Assembly (NCBI GenBank): GCA_019058445.1
Contig: JAHPZA010000006.1
Location: forward strand, 186,001-250,000
Direction: 5' to 3'
DNA length: 64,000 bases
DNA from: Promethearchaeota archaeon
Lineage (GTDB): Archaea; Asgardarchaeota; Lokiarchaeia; Sigyniarchaeales; SOKP01
This document shows, piece by piece, positions 26,009 through 34,649 of this stretch. The position numbers and the translations under genes are program-made. A model generated the notes under the pieces. It made no database searches, had not been told where the DNA came from, and saw only the letters and a list, made by a program, of their open reading frames with translations. The stretch's first letter is position 1; each line of letters opens with the position of its first letter.

Positions 26009-26449
26009 ATGTCTGAAGAGGATTTTGATGAGTTTGTAAAAAAACTTCAAAAAGAAATAATCAATAAAGAATTAGAGGATTATAATGAGTACGTTGTCAA
26101 TTTATTTCATAATCCAAAAAATTGGGGCAAACCTCCTGACGAAGAGATAACTACTTGGCATGCTTATGAAGGTCCTTGTGGAGATACAATGCAATTCTTC
26201 TTAAAAATAAGTAATGATATCATTGAAAAAGCCAGTTTTATTACAGACGGATGTGGAGCGACAGTGGCTGCTGGAAGCCAAACTACACTCATGATTGAGG
26301 GAAAGTCTATTGATTTTGCTGAAAGCTTAGTTCCAGAGGACATTGACAAAGCCTTAAAAGGATTACCCGATGATCATAAACATTGCGCAGAATTGGCTAT
26401 AAGAACTTTACATCGTTCTATAGAAAATTACAAATCTAAGTGGTTGTAG
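26009..26449 (+). CDS. IscU/NifU-type iron-sulfur scaffold protein
   Basis: A 146-residue scaffold protein with the three cluster-ligand cysteines: GPCGDTM, DGCGATVAAGSQ and KHCAELA (roughly residues 54, 80 and 129), plus the conserved LFHNPKNWG near the start. An N-terminal helical extension of about 30 residues (FDEFVKKLQKEI) is longer than in bacterial IscU. It builds [2Fe-2S] or [4Fe-4S] clusters for transfer, here presumably to the adjacent Mrp ATPase. No cysteine desulfurase is encoded in the window. Confidence 0.87.
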   Translation: MSEEDFDEFVKKLQKEIINKELEDYNEYVVNLFHNPKNWGKPPDEEITTWHAYEGPCGDTMQFFLKISNDIIEKASFITDGCGATVAAGSQTTLMIEGKSIDFAESLVPEDIDKALKGLPDDHKHCAELAIRTLHRSIENYKSKWL

Positions 26450-26547
26450 TTGAACCAATATAACTGGTTTTTTTTCTATTAAAGTAATATTGGATCATTT
26501 AGTAAGAAAATTTTTTAAATTCACCTAACTTTTTCATAAAGCTAACG

Positions 26548-27486
26548 ATGAAATACGTATATGGTCCTGTACCGAGTAGAAGATTAGGAAAATCCTTAGG
26601 CATTGACCTTCTTCCATCAAAAACGTGTAATTTCCAATGCGTCTATTGTCAGTTAGGGAAAACAACACATTTTACGAACACACGGACGAATTTTTTTCCA
26701 AAGGAAGAAGTTATGGGTGAAATCAGAACAGCTATTAATCAATTTGAAAGTGAAACGGATTATATTACGTTTGTAGGGAGTGGAGAACCTACCTTATATA
26801 AAGATCTTGAAGATTTGATTGTATTTACGAAAGAAGTATCAAAAAGGCCTATATGCGTTATTACTAATGGTGCATTATTATATGATCCGGAGGTTCGCAA
26901 TGCCCTCATGCTTGCTGATGTTGTCTTACCAAGTTTAGATGCGGGGAATGAAAAACTATTTATTAAAATCAACAGACCTCACCCCTCTATTAAATTTGAT
27001 GAGATGATTCAAGGATTTCAAGATTTCCGGAAGAAATTCAAGGGGAAATTTTGGATTGAAGTCATGCTAATGAAAGGGATTAATGATTCTAAAAGCCAGT
27101 TATTAGAATTAAAAGAAAAAATCGATGTATTAATGCCAGATAGGATTGATATAAATGTACCTATACGACCCCCCGCAGAAAAATGGGTCGAGCTTCCAGA
27201 TAAGAACATTTTATCACTACTGAATGAGGTTTTCGGAGAATATTCAGACATTCACTTTCCCGAGATGGGAAAATTTTATTTATATTCTACGGATTTTGAA
27301 AAAGAATTCCTTTCCATCATCGAAAGGCATCCCATGAGACAGGATCAAATTATAGAAACCTTTCGCTCTCAGAGTCTAAACCAAGAAGAAATTATTCAGC
27401 GCTTAAAAGCTCTTGAAGAGCAAAAAAAAATTGAAAACATATTCTATAACAACCAGATCTTTTGGAGGTTACGAGTTAAAAAATGA
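26548..27486 (+). CDS. Radical SAM protein with C-terminal winged-helix-like region
   Basis: A 312-residue radical SAM enzyme. MKYVYGPVPSRRLGKSLGIDLLPSKTCNFQC leads into the cluster motif C27-x3-C31-x2-C34 (CNFQCVYC); TFVGSGEPTLY is the GGE-like SAM site. Family members starting with this GPVPSRRLGxSLG signature are widespread in archaea and bacteria and are often beside metal-cofactor genes, with no fixed function. Residues 250-312 (MRQDQIIETFRSQSLNQEEI) look like a small winged helix. It ends one base before the convergent DtxR-type regulator ends. Confidence 0.88.
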   Translation: MKYVYGPVPSRRLGKSLGIDLLPSKTCNFQCVYCQLGKTTHFTNTRTNFFPKEEVMGEIRTAINQFESETDYITFVGSGEPTLYKDLEDLIVFTKEVSKRPICVITNGALLYDPEVRNALMLADVVLPSLDAGNEKLFIKINRPHPSIKFDEMIQGFQDFRKKFKGKFWIEVMLMKGINDSKSQLLELKEKIDVLMPDRIDINVPIRPPAEKWVELPDKNILSLLNEVFGEYSDIHFPEMGKFYLYSTDFEKEFLSIIERHPMRQDQIIETFRSQSLNQEEIIQRLKALEEQKKIENIFYNNQIFWRLRVKK

Positions 27487-27879
27487 TTATTCCGCACTGG
27501 ATTTACCCAAAAGTACACCTTGAAGTGACTCTAATATTTCAGGGGTGATATGATGTTCTATTCCGCAACTTACTTCTTCCACCAACGAGGCATCTTTGAT
27601 TTTTAAAACTGTTGAAAAGAAGCTTTTCAGAACATTATAACAATCCACTTTATCTTGAGCGATAACTTTACCTTTGTCGGTTAGCCGTAATGCTTTCCTT
27701 GGATTCCAAATAATTAATCCATTTTCTTTTAATTTATACAACATACCGGTAACAGATGAAGGTTTAACTTTCATAAAATCCGAGATTTCGTGGTTTGAGC
27801 ACCAACCACCCTTATTCTTTTTTGAAATATAATATATCGCTTTTAGATAATCTTCGGAACTTTCATTTAAATTACTCAT
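27487..27879 (-). CDS. DtxR/MntR-family metal-dependent regulator
   Basis: A 130-residue regulator with the DtxR layout: SSEDYLKAIYYISKK, winged helix with EISDFMKVKPSSVTGMLYKLKENGLI, RLTDKGKVIAQ, then a dimerisation helix region containing the metal-ligand segment EVSCGIEHHITPEILESL. DtxR proteins respond to Fe or Mn (or Ni in some archaea). The SH3-like third domain is absent. It sits between Fe-S genes and the CODH gene, and is the second candidate, beside DUF134, for the factor that binds the TGAATAATTATTCA sites. It ends next to the radical SAM stop. Confidence 0.85.
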   Translation of the reverse strand: MSNLNESSEDYLKAIYYISKKNKGGWCSNHEISDFMKVKPSSVTGMLYKLKENGLIIWNPRKALRLTDKGKVIAQDKVDCYNVLKSFFSTVLKIKDASLVEEVSCGIEHHITPEILESLQGVLLGKSSAE

Positions 27880-27927
27880 ACGTTTTCAAAATCCCTCCCT
27901 GTGAAATAAAAAATAAAAAAAAAAGAT

Positions 27928-28326
27928 TCATTCCGTTTTTTCTAATTCCTCAATTCTTTTGGAGATATCGTCTAATGCGCTTCGGATATTTCCCAACTCT
28001 GACTCTAAAAAGGTTTTTTCCTGTTTAAGCATTGTCAGTTGAGATTCAGGTGTCTGAGGGGTGAGAATGGCAGGGGGTGGATTCATATATGGGGCATATA
28101 TCGGAGGAGTATACCCCCAGAATCCACCATATCCCCTGCCTCTGCCTCTGCGCCAAGCTAAACCTCTTCCATATCCTATTCCACGCCCCCATCCTCTCCC
28201 AAGTCCCATCCCTGGTCCTTTAGTATATCCGGGGGTATCATATCCCGCACAATAGCCTAATCCTCTGCCTGTCATAGGACCATATCCTCCAGGTCCGGTT
28301 CCATCGCCTCTTGGCATGTTTTTCAC
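27928..28326 (-). CDS. DUF5320 Gly/Arg-rich protein with C-terminal coiled coil
   Basis: A 132-residue protein. It starts MPRGDGTGPGGYGPMTGRG, the DUF5320 signature (true start probably the second Met), continues as a Gly/Arg/Tyr-rich low-complexity region (GLGRGWGRGIGYGRG), and ends in a coiled coil (QLTMLKQEKTFLESELGNI). DUF5320 genes accompany NifX/MinD-type clusters in archaea and anaerobic bacteria; the function is unknown. It is divergent from cdhA, with three copies of the palindrome in between, so the two are probably co-regulated. Confidence 0.8.
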   Translation of the reverse strand: MKNMPRGDGTGPGGYGPMTGRGLGYCAGYDTPGYTKGPGMGLGRGWGRGIGYGRGLAWRRGRGRGYGGFWGYTPPIYAPYMNPPPAILTPQTPESQLTMLKQEKTFLESELGNIRSALDDISKRIEELEKTE

Positions 28327-28400
28327 ATCATCTCTTTTTTTATTTTTTTTAATTTTGAATTCTCTAATATAATAAAAGTAACTTAAGTATATAAAAGTAA

Positions 28401-28414
28401 TGAATAATTATTCA
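28401..28414. promoter_or_regulatory. Palindromic operator candidate TGAATAATTATTCA (site 1 of 3)
   Basis: Perfect 14-bp copy in the divergent DUF5320/cdhA region, 75 bases upstream of the DUF5320 start and 158 upstream of cdhA. Confidence 0.6.
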
Positions 28415-28460
28415 TAACAGAAAGGGCTTTATTTTTTATTATTTCAATGTCATTTTAGCG

Positions 28461-28474
28461 TGAATGATTATTCA
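28461..28474. promoter_or_regulatory. Palindromic operator candidate TGAATGATTATTCA (site 2 of 3)
   Basis: Thirteen of fourteen bases match the palindrome. It starts exactly 60 bases after site 1. Confidence 0.55.
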
Positions 28475-28518
28475 TTAGGTTTTTATGTTGTGTAAGTTTA
28501 TAGGATATATTAAGATAC

Positions 28519-28532
28519 TGAATTACTATTCA
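28519..28532. promoter_or_regulatory. Palindromic operator candidate TGAATTACTATTCA (site 3 of 3)
   Basis: Both TGAAT and ATTCA arms are conserved and only the centre differs. It starts 58 bases after site 2 and 39 bases before the cdhA start codon, where a repressor would block the transcript. Confidence 0.5.
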
Positions 28533-28571
28533 TAGTAAATATAAAAAAACAATAAAATTGGAAGGATAAAA

Positions 28572-30920
28572 TTGAGCAAAAAAGGCGCTAAAATTAAGAT
28601 TGATTCCTATAAAGGCCCACTTGGTTCAATAAAAGGGTTTGAATTCACTACTGGACATGTAAGCATGGGAGATGAAACCGAATGGGAACCAATGGGTCCC
28701 CACCCTAAACCTCATATTCCAACACTAAGACCATGGTTCTTTAAATTAATGGAACGATACAAACCTTATTATATGCCAATCTGTGATATGTGTTGCTTAT
28801 GTACTTACGGAAAGTGTAATTTATCTAAAGGCAGGACTGGAGCTTGTGGCATTAATATGGAAACTCAACAAGGGAGGATAGTGGAAATTGCTTGTTGTAT
28901 AGGTGCGTCATGCCATAGTGCTCATGGAGATCATTTATTACATTGGCTTAAGGAAAAATATGGGAATGTTCCAATAAATTTTGGAAATAACATTGAGGTT
29001 GAAATGCCTTGTACTCGATTAATCGTAGGACTCAAACCGCAAAATTTAGAAGACCTTGAAACAGCTATGGAATGGGTTCACTATACGATCACACACTTAT
29101 TAGCAGCCGGGCATACAGGACAAGAATCGAGTTATCTGGACTTTGAGGCTAAAAGCTTTTTAGCTGGATTAGCTGATGCAGTGGGAATGGAAATAGCAGA
29201 TGCAGTGCAAATTGCAGCCTATGGTTTTCCAATGGGGAATCCTGACGTTCCTATTGTAGAATTAGGAATGGGTACATTGGATACAGATAATAAAGCGACC
29301 ATTTTAATGGTTGGCCATAATGTCGCTCCAGGAATCGAATTAGTGGATTATTTAAGGGAGAAGGGATTAGTAGATAAAGTCGATGTAGGTGCAATATGCT
29401 GTACTGCTCTTGATTTAACAAGATATTTCGATGGAGCAAAGGTGGTAGGGTCTCTTTCCCGTCAAATGCATTTTATTCGTTCTGGATTGGCAGATGTAGT
29501 AATGGTTGATGAGCAATGTGTGAATTTAAGATGTTATGAGCAAGCCCAACTTGTAAACGCACCATTTATAGCCACAAATGAAAAAAATATGAACGGGTTA
29601 CCTGATAGAACCGAGGATCCAGTAGAGGTAATTGTTGATGATTTAGTTAGCGGCAAGGCTAAGGGAGTTCTCATCCTAAATCCGATAAAAGCTGGAGCAG
29701 TTGCGGTTGAAACAGCAATTAAGGTTAGACCTCTGAGAAAACAGAAAAGTGCGGTTCCTGACGAGCAAGGATGCATAGATATGGCAATGTACTGTAATGG
29801 TTGCGGAAATTGCCAACGAAATTGTCCAAATGATTTACCACTCGTCGAAGGGATAAAATTAGTCAAGGAAGGCGACTTTTCAGTATTGGCAGAAGCTTTC
29901 GATAGCTGTTTAGACTGCGGCAGATGTGAAGCGGAATGCATGAAAAACGTTTCTCCTTTGACGCTTATTATGTATGCTGGTCGCGAAAAAATTAGAAATG
30001 AAAAGTTTAATTTACGGGTGGGTCGAGGTCCGATCCAAGACACTGAAATTAGAAATGTAGGTGCCCCTATCGTATTAGGAGAAATTCCAGGTATCGTGGC
30101 AATAATAGGTTGTGCAAATTACGGTAAAGAGATTCAAGAACTATATTTAATGGCAGAAGAATTTTGCAATAGAAATTATATTGTAGTAGTTTCTGGTTGC
30201 GGAGCGATGGATATTGGTCTTGTAAAAGATGATGATGGGAAAACTTTGTATGATAGATATCCGGGAGATTTTGCGAGAGGAGGCTTAGTTAATGTTGGTT
30301 CTTGCGTGTCAAATCCCCATATTAATGGTGCTGCGTGCAAAGTCGCAAATATCTTTGCTAGAAGACCATTGAGGGGTAATTTCGAAGAAATAGCAGATTA
30401 TATATTAAATAGAGTTGGAGCATGTGGAGTTGCATGGGGAGCGATGAGTCAGAAAGCCGCGAGTATTGCAAGTAGTTGTAATAGTATGGGAATCCCTGCT
30501 GTCATTGGGCCTCATGCTGCCGAATACCGAAGAATGTATATCGGTAGGGCAGATGATGAAGACACATGGAAAGTATGGAATGCTCGAGACGGTACCTCTG
30601 GACATGTAGTTGGTCCTGGACCAGAACATCTCTTAACTACAGCCGAGAGCATTGAGCAAGCTATTTGTTTAGTGGCAAAAATGTGTCTAAGACCTGCAGA
30701 TAATACCAAAGGTAGGATGATAAAATTATCTCATTGGATCGATTTAGAACGGAAATATAAAGGGGTAGCCTTTCCAAATGATTTGGAAAAATTCATTCGC
30801 GTGGAGGCAGATATACCAATTAGCATGAAAACGGAAATTCAAGAATTTCTGAAATCAAAAAATTGGAAACCAAAAGAAATTATCGATCCAACTCTACTTG
30901 AACGACTTTGTCACAAATAA
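28572..30920 (+). CDS. cdhA: CO dehydrogenase/acetyl-CoA synthase alpha subunit (Ni-CODH)
   Basis: A 782-residue archaeal CODH alpha subunit with TTG start after GGAAGGAT. Cysteines 71, 74, 75, 77, 82 and 92 (CDMCCLCTYGKC...GACG) bind the N-terminal Fe-S clusters. A two-cluster ferredoxin domain follows near residue 405-460 (CNGCGNCQRNC, CLDCGRCEAEC), as in methanogen CdhA. C-cluster region motifs are VGHNVAPGIEL, GAICCTALDLT, GCANYGKE, GCGAMDIG and GSCVSNPHI. It oxidises CO or reduces CO2 at a Ni-Fe cluster in the Wood-Ljungdahl pathway. Its CdhB and CdhC partners are at 47223-49269 rather than adjacent, and CdhD/CdhE are outside the window. Three palindromes precede it. Confidence 0.95.
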   Translation: MSKKGAKIKIDSYKGPLGSIKGFEFTTGHVSMGDETEWEPMGPHPKPHIPTLRPWFFKLMERYKPYYMPICDMCCLCTYGKCNLSKGRTGACGINMETQQGRIVEIACCIGASCHSAHGDHLLHWLKEKYGNVPINFGNNIEVEMPCTRLIVGLKPQNLEDLETAMEWVHYTITHLLAAGHTGQESSYLDFEAKSFLAGLADAVGMEIADAVQIAAYGFPMGNPDVPIVELGMGTLDTDNKATILMVGHNVAPGIELVDYLREKGLVDKVDVGAICCTALDLTRYFDGAKVVGSLSRQMHFIRSGLADVVMVDEQCVNLRCYEQAQLVNAPFIATNEKNMNGLPDRTEDPVEVIVDDLVSGKAKGVLILNPIKAGAVAVETAIKVRPLRKQKSAVPDEQGCIDMAMYCNGCGNCQRNCPNDLPLVEGIKLVKEGDFSVLAEAFDSCLDCGRCEAECMKNVSPLTLIMYAGREKIRNEKFNLRVGRGPIQDTEIRNVGAPIVLGEIPGIVAIIGCANYGKEIQELYLMAEEFCNRNYIVVVSGCGAMDIGLVKDDDGKTLYDRYPGDFARGGLVNVGSCVSNPHINGAACKVANIFARRPLRGNFEEIADYILNRVGACGVAWGAMSQKAASIASSCNSMGIPAVIGPHAAEYRRMYIGRADDEDTWKVWNARDGTSGHVVGPGPEHLLTTAESIEQAICLVAKMCLRPADNTKGRMIKLSHWIDLERKYKGVAFPNDLEKFIRVEADIPISMKTEIQEFLKSKNWKPKEIIDPTLLERLCHK

Positions 30921-31138
30921 GCCTAGCATTACTCATAATTTCAAAAATTATACCATAAATTTTTTCTCTTTTTTTTCTACTTATTAGTACGAATAATTTA
31001 ACAGAAAAGTAAGTTTAAATAAAAGTTCTCTTGCTAGAATGATATTATTTCAAAAGAATGGAAAAAAAAGGGGATTTATTAGGAATACCTTAATTTTTCA
31101 CACATTTTAATTAAAATGCATTTTATATAGTGATATGA

Positions 31139-32263
31139 ATGGTAGAATCACCAAATTTAGGATTAAGTATTCTTTCTACGGTTATAGGAATTACAGCAGC
31201 AATTATCTTGACTTTCGTCTGTACGAGGCGTAAAGATTTAAAAGTTTGGCTTGCGGCATATTATGCTGTTGCTATTGGGCTATTGGCGAGTGCTATTGGA
31301 ACCGCTTTAAATCCTGGGGCTCATAATATATTAAGTAATGTGTTCTATTCTCTTGCAATTGTCATTATTTTCATTGCGATAGTGAAAGAGTATCGTCAAA
31401 CGTTCATGGAAAACAAAGTAGATAAAAATAAGTTTAAACAAGCTTTACCTGCTGCAGTTGTCATCAATCCAGTCATATTGGGCATGGAGATCTTCATAAT
31501 CACATTTTGTGTGATTGGGGCCGTTTTACTTTTGCGAATTTATTTACATAAAAGAACTCCTACTCATGCGTTTCTATTTTTAGTTTTACTTTCAGCTTTC
31601 TCTACATTGATGGTCACCGTGATTAGAACTTTTGGAGTAGAGGGTATTAGAGTATTTGGGCAAGGTATTACGATTTTTTTTGACACGATACTTTTAGTGA
31701 CTGCTATAGTTGCCCTTATTGAGCAAAAAATTACAAAAACCTCCATGGCATTGAGAAATGTCATTGATACTGCTACAAAAGCAAGTATCAATGTATCAAA
31801 TATAGCAACTGAATTAGCAGCGAGTGCCAGCGAAGTGAACTCCTCTTCCGAGGAAATTTCTATGACAGTTCAAGAAATTAATCGTGATGCGGCTCAAGTA
31901 ACTACTTCTACAAGTGATTTGAATAACATTATGCAGCTCATCAGAAACGTTGCGGAGCAGACGAATTTATTAGCATTAAATGCTGCTATAGAAGCAGGAA
32001 GAGCAGGAGAATATGGACGGGGATTTGCAGTGGTCGCAGATGAAGTAAGAAAACTTGCCGAAGAATCTAAAAAAGCAGTTGCGGATACGGGCGATAAATT
32101 TAATCTCATTGTGAAAAATATTCAAGCAACATCGACCTCTATGGAAGGAATTAGTGCTTCAACGGAAGAACAGACTGCTTCAATGGAAGAGATTTCAGCT
32201 ACTGCCAATAGACTGGGCAATTTAGCTGAAGATTTGAAAAACTCCTTGAAAAAACAGATATAA
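31139..32263 (+). CDS. 7TM sensor fused to MCP signalling domain, copy C
   Basis: A 374-residue paralog of the 7421 protein. About seven TM helices (residues 1-200, loop [16 protein letters not shown]) lead directly into [19 protein letters not shown], the tip [23 protein letters not shown] and [16 protein letters not shown]. The tip has NAAIEAG, as in typical chemoreceptors, rather than the NASIEAG of copies A and B. No HAMP domain and no chemotaxis gene nearby. A single-gene unit downstream of cdhA; a link to CODH control would be speculation. Confidence 0.87.
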   Translation: MVESPNLGLSILSTVIGITAAIILTFVCTRRKDLKVWLAAYYAVAIGLLASAIGTALNPGAHNILSNVFYSLAIVIIFIAIVKEYRQTFMENKVDKNKFKQALPAAVVINPVILGMEIFIITFCVIGAVLLLRIYLHKRTPTHAFLFLVLLSAFSTLMVTVIRTFGVEGIRVFGQGITIFFDTILLVTAIVALIEQKITKTSMALRNVIDTATKASINVSNIATELAASASEVNSSSEEISMTVQEINRDAAQVTTSTSDLNNIMQLIRNVAEQTNLLALNAAIEAGRAGEYGRGFAVVADEVRKLAEESKKAVADTGDKFNLIVKNIQATSTSMEGISASTEEQTASMEEISATANRLGNLAEDLKNSLKKQI

Positions 32264-32446
32264 TTCTACTATTTATTCTACTTTTCTCCAATTTTTTTAT
32301 ATAAATCACTCATTTTTCAATTTCTCAATTAGCTAAGTTAGATCTAGTAATTAAGAACCAAATCTAGGTATGAATATTAGAGTTTTTTTAGTGTCCAACA
32401 TAAGTATTAACTATAATTATTATGGTTGAAAAAGTGAAATTATATT

Positions 32447-33469
32447 ATGATTAAAACAAAAATAACTGAAATGTTTGGGATTAAATATCCCATTGTAAGT
32501 GCTCCTATGGGTCCATTCTACACAACAGAATTAACAATTGCTGTGGCTGAAGCAGGAGGTCTGGGAACTTTAAGTCATGTTACGTTAATGGGAAAAAATT
32601 CAGTAACTGATATGAAAGCACAGCTTGAACATGTATTAGAGCATACCGACAAGCCCTTTGGAGTAAATATAAGGACTGCAAGGGTTCAAACCGATCATAA
32701 AATATTGCTAAATCAAATTGCGAAATGGCGCAAGGATAATCCAAAATTGCGGGAACAATTAATTTATGGAGTTACCAGTGCCGGAGGATCTAGAACTGCC
32801 AGTAAAATATGGAAAAAGAAAGCACCTGATCTACATCACTTTCATGTAGCACCTGCTTTGTGGTTGGTTGATAAAGTAGTTGCTGCGGGATGTGATGGGA
32901 TTGTTGCTACGGGAACTGAAGGAGGAGGTCATCAAAGTTATGAAGGTATTAGCACTCTTGTGTTAATCCAGCAAGTAGCGCAAAAGTATCCCGAAAAACC
33001 CTTAATAGCATGCGGCGGGTTTGCTACTCCTGAGGGCGTGGCATCGGGTTTGGCCATGGGTGCAGATGCAGTTGCGATGGGTACCCGATTTATTGCTTCA
33101 AATCAAAGCGAATTTCACCCTAATTATAAAGCACTTATTCCTCCTGCAACGGCGAGAGATACTCTGCTTACAACAGGAGGGTTTGGACCAATAAGATTAT
33201 TAAAAAATAAATATTGCCTTGAACACGGTAAAGTTATTTCGAAAGAGGAAAAAATAAAACAAGAATTAGCATATGATTTAGATGGCTTTTTAGAAGACTT
33301 ACATAAATACATGATCGTTTATACTGAAGGGGACGTTGAAAATGGTGCGATTCCGGTAGGACAAACGGTGGGATTGATTGACTCGTTAATGGATGTAGAT
33401 GATATAATTACAAGTTTCACAAAAGAAGCGGAAAGTATACTAAAGAATCTTTGCTCTAAAATTTCTTAA
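32447..33469 (+). CDS. Nitronate monooxygenase / FabK-type flavin enzyme
   Basis: A 340-residue FMN-dependent TIM barrel of the 2-nitropropane dioxygenase family. Motifs are FGIKYPIVSAPMGPF at the start, GIVATGTEGGGHQSY in the middle, and the phosphate-binding GGFATPEGVASGLAMGADAV followed by GTRFIAS. The family contains nitronate monooxygenases and enoyl-ACP reductases (FabK), and in many archaea and bacteria lies among acyl-CoA genes. With two acyl-CoA synthetases 1.2 kb downstream, a role in lipid or acyl-CoA oxidation-reduction is possible, but the substrate cannot be read from sequence. Confidence 0.85.
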   Translation: MIKTKITEMFGIKYPIVSAPMGPFYTTELTIAVAEAGGLGTLSHVTLMGKNSVTDMKAQLEHVLEHTDKPFGVNIRTARVQTDHKILLNQIAKWRKDNPKLREQLIYGVTSAGGSRTASKIWKKKAPDLHHFHVAPALWLVDKVVAAGCDGIVATGTEGGGHQSYEGISTLVLIQQVAQKYPEKPLIACGGFATPEGVASGLAMGADAVAMGTRFIASNQSEFHPNYKALIPPATARDTLLTTGGFGPIRLLKNKYCLEHGKVISKEEKIKQELAYDLDGFLEDLHKYMIVYTEGDVENGAIPVGQTVGLIDSLMDVDDIITSFTKEAESILKNLCSKIS

Positions 33470-33479
33470 TTTTTTTTTT
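33470..33479 (+). terminator. T-run after nitronate monooxygenase gene
   Basis: An uninterrupted run of T starts directly at the end of the stop codon region, a typical archaeal termination signal. Confidence 0.4.
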
Positions 33480-33574
33480 CTATTTATAATTCATGAAGTA
33501 ATAATTAATTTTAAATGTAAAACTTCCATATTGTCTTCAATAGAATTCTAATTATTCATTTCATGTAGATAAAA

Positions 33575-34228
33575 ATGGAACCTATCACCCTTTATATTAC
33601 GATAATATTTTTTGTTTATTGCACTATTTTTTTCTTCCATATCCTATGGAAGTCAAGAAAAATAGACTGGGAACTGAAGTATTACTATTTTGGAATAGCC
33701 TCGTATATAATTTTGTTTGTTATTTCTCAGTCGATGTTTGTAATAAATGAATTGCTTTATACAGGAGGCTCTGGGGTACCTCAGGAGTATTATATAATAT
33801 ACATAATTGCAAATTTTATTGGACAAATGGCGATATTCGGAATAATTGTGGTCGTAGAAAAATATGTGTATAATAAAATGCACTATATCCCATCAGTAAT
33901 TACGTTAATTTCGGCAATTTTAATTTTAGTATTACCTAGGATTAATGACGTAAGCCTTATGATAATCTATATTTTAATTGGCGCTGTTGTAGGAGCTTTA
34001 ATACCCATTATTTATTTCCGAACAGGGTTTCAAGTAAGTGGAAAACCACGCAATAAAAGCTTTATTATTGGCTGTGGTTTAATTATATTTATCCTCGGAG
34101 TCCTATTAAACACATATTTCTTATTAGAACTCATCCCTATATTAGCTATTATTGCTCCTATTGTGCAATTCATTGGAATGGCAATTTTCCATTATGGGCT
34201 TCTCTTATATTATGAATTAGGAGAGTAA
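33575..34228 (+). CDS. Stand-alone 7TM membrane protein
   Basis: A 217-residue protein with about seven hydrophobic helices, a charged loop LWKSRKIDWELKYYYF after helix 1 and FLLYYELGE at the C-terminus; no soluble domain. Helix spacing is like the membrane halves of the MCP-type proteins and the edge-truncated protein at 1-826. It may be a receptor that signals through partners, or a member of a broader family of Asgard 7TM proteins. No family name can be supported. Confidence 0.7.
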   Translation: MEPITLYITIIFFVYCTIFFFHILWKSRKIDWELKYYYFGIASYIILFVISQSMFVINELLYTGGSGVPQEYYIIYIIANFIGQMAIFGIIVVVEKYVYNKMHYIPSVITLISAILILVLPRINDVSLMIIYILIGAVVGALIPIIYFRTGFQVSGKPRNKSFIIGCGLIIFILGVLLNTYFLLELIPILAIIAPIVQFIGMAIFHYGLLLYYELGE

Positions 34229-34340
34229 AGGCAAATAAATTAAAAATGATTAATATTTTTTTTCCAACTATTTTTGAAATAGTATACATTACCTATCTCA
34301 TAAGCATTGATGATTATACTGGATTTAAAAATTCTAAATC

Positions 34341-34604
34341 ATGAACTCCGCTTCTAAAAACTTGCAGGAAAAATTTAAGGAATTATCCAATATTACTTAT
34401 ACTGCGGTAACAGATTTCTCAAAATGTATATCATGTGGTACATGTGTGAAATATTGTCCCTTAAAAATAAGAGTTTTTAATTCTGAGGGAAAAGCTATTA
34501 CAATAAAAACCAGTAAATCATGCGGAGGTTGTTCCGTTTGTTTTAAACGTTGTCGTCAAAATGCTATAAGTTTACTCCCCATTAATAGAAAATCTAAAAT
34601 ATAA
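34341..34604 (+). CDS. Two-[4Fe-4S] ferredoxin-like protein
   Basis: An 87-residue small protein with two cluster motifs: CISCGTCVKYCPLK and CGGCSVCFKRCRQ (second motif CxxCxxCxxxC with Arg instead of Pro). About 25 residues precede the first motif. It should carry electrons between soluble oxidoreductases, but its partner is not obvious; it lies between a 7TM gene and convergent acyl-CoA synthetase genes. Confidence 0.85.
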   Translation: MNSASKNLQEKFKELSNITYTAVTDFSKCISCGTCVKYCPLKIRVFNSEGKAITIKTSKSCGGCSVCFKRCRQNAISLLPINRKSKI

Positions 34605-34649
34605 GTAAAAAAAAAATAAAAAATATTTACAATATAATTTTAATTTTGA

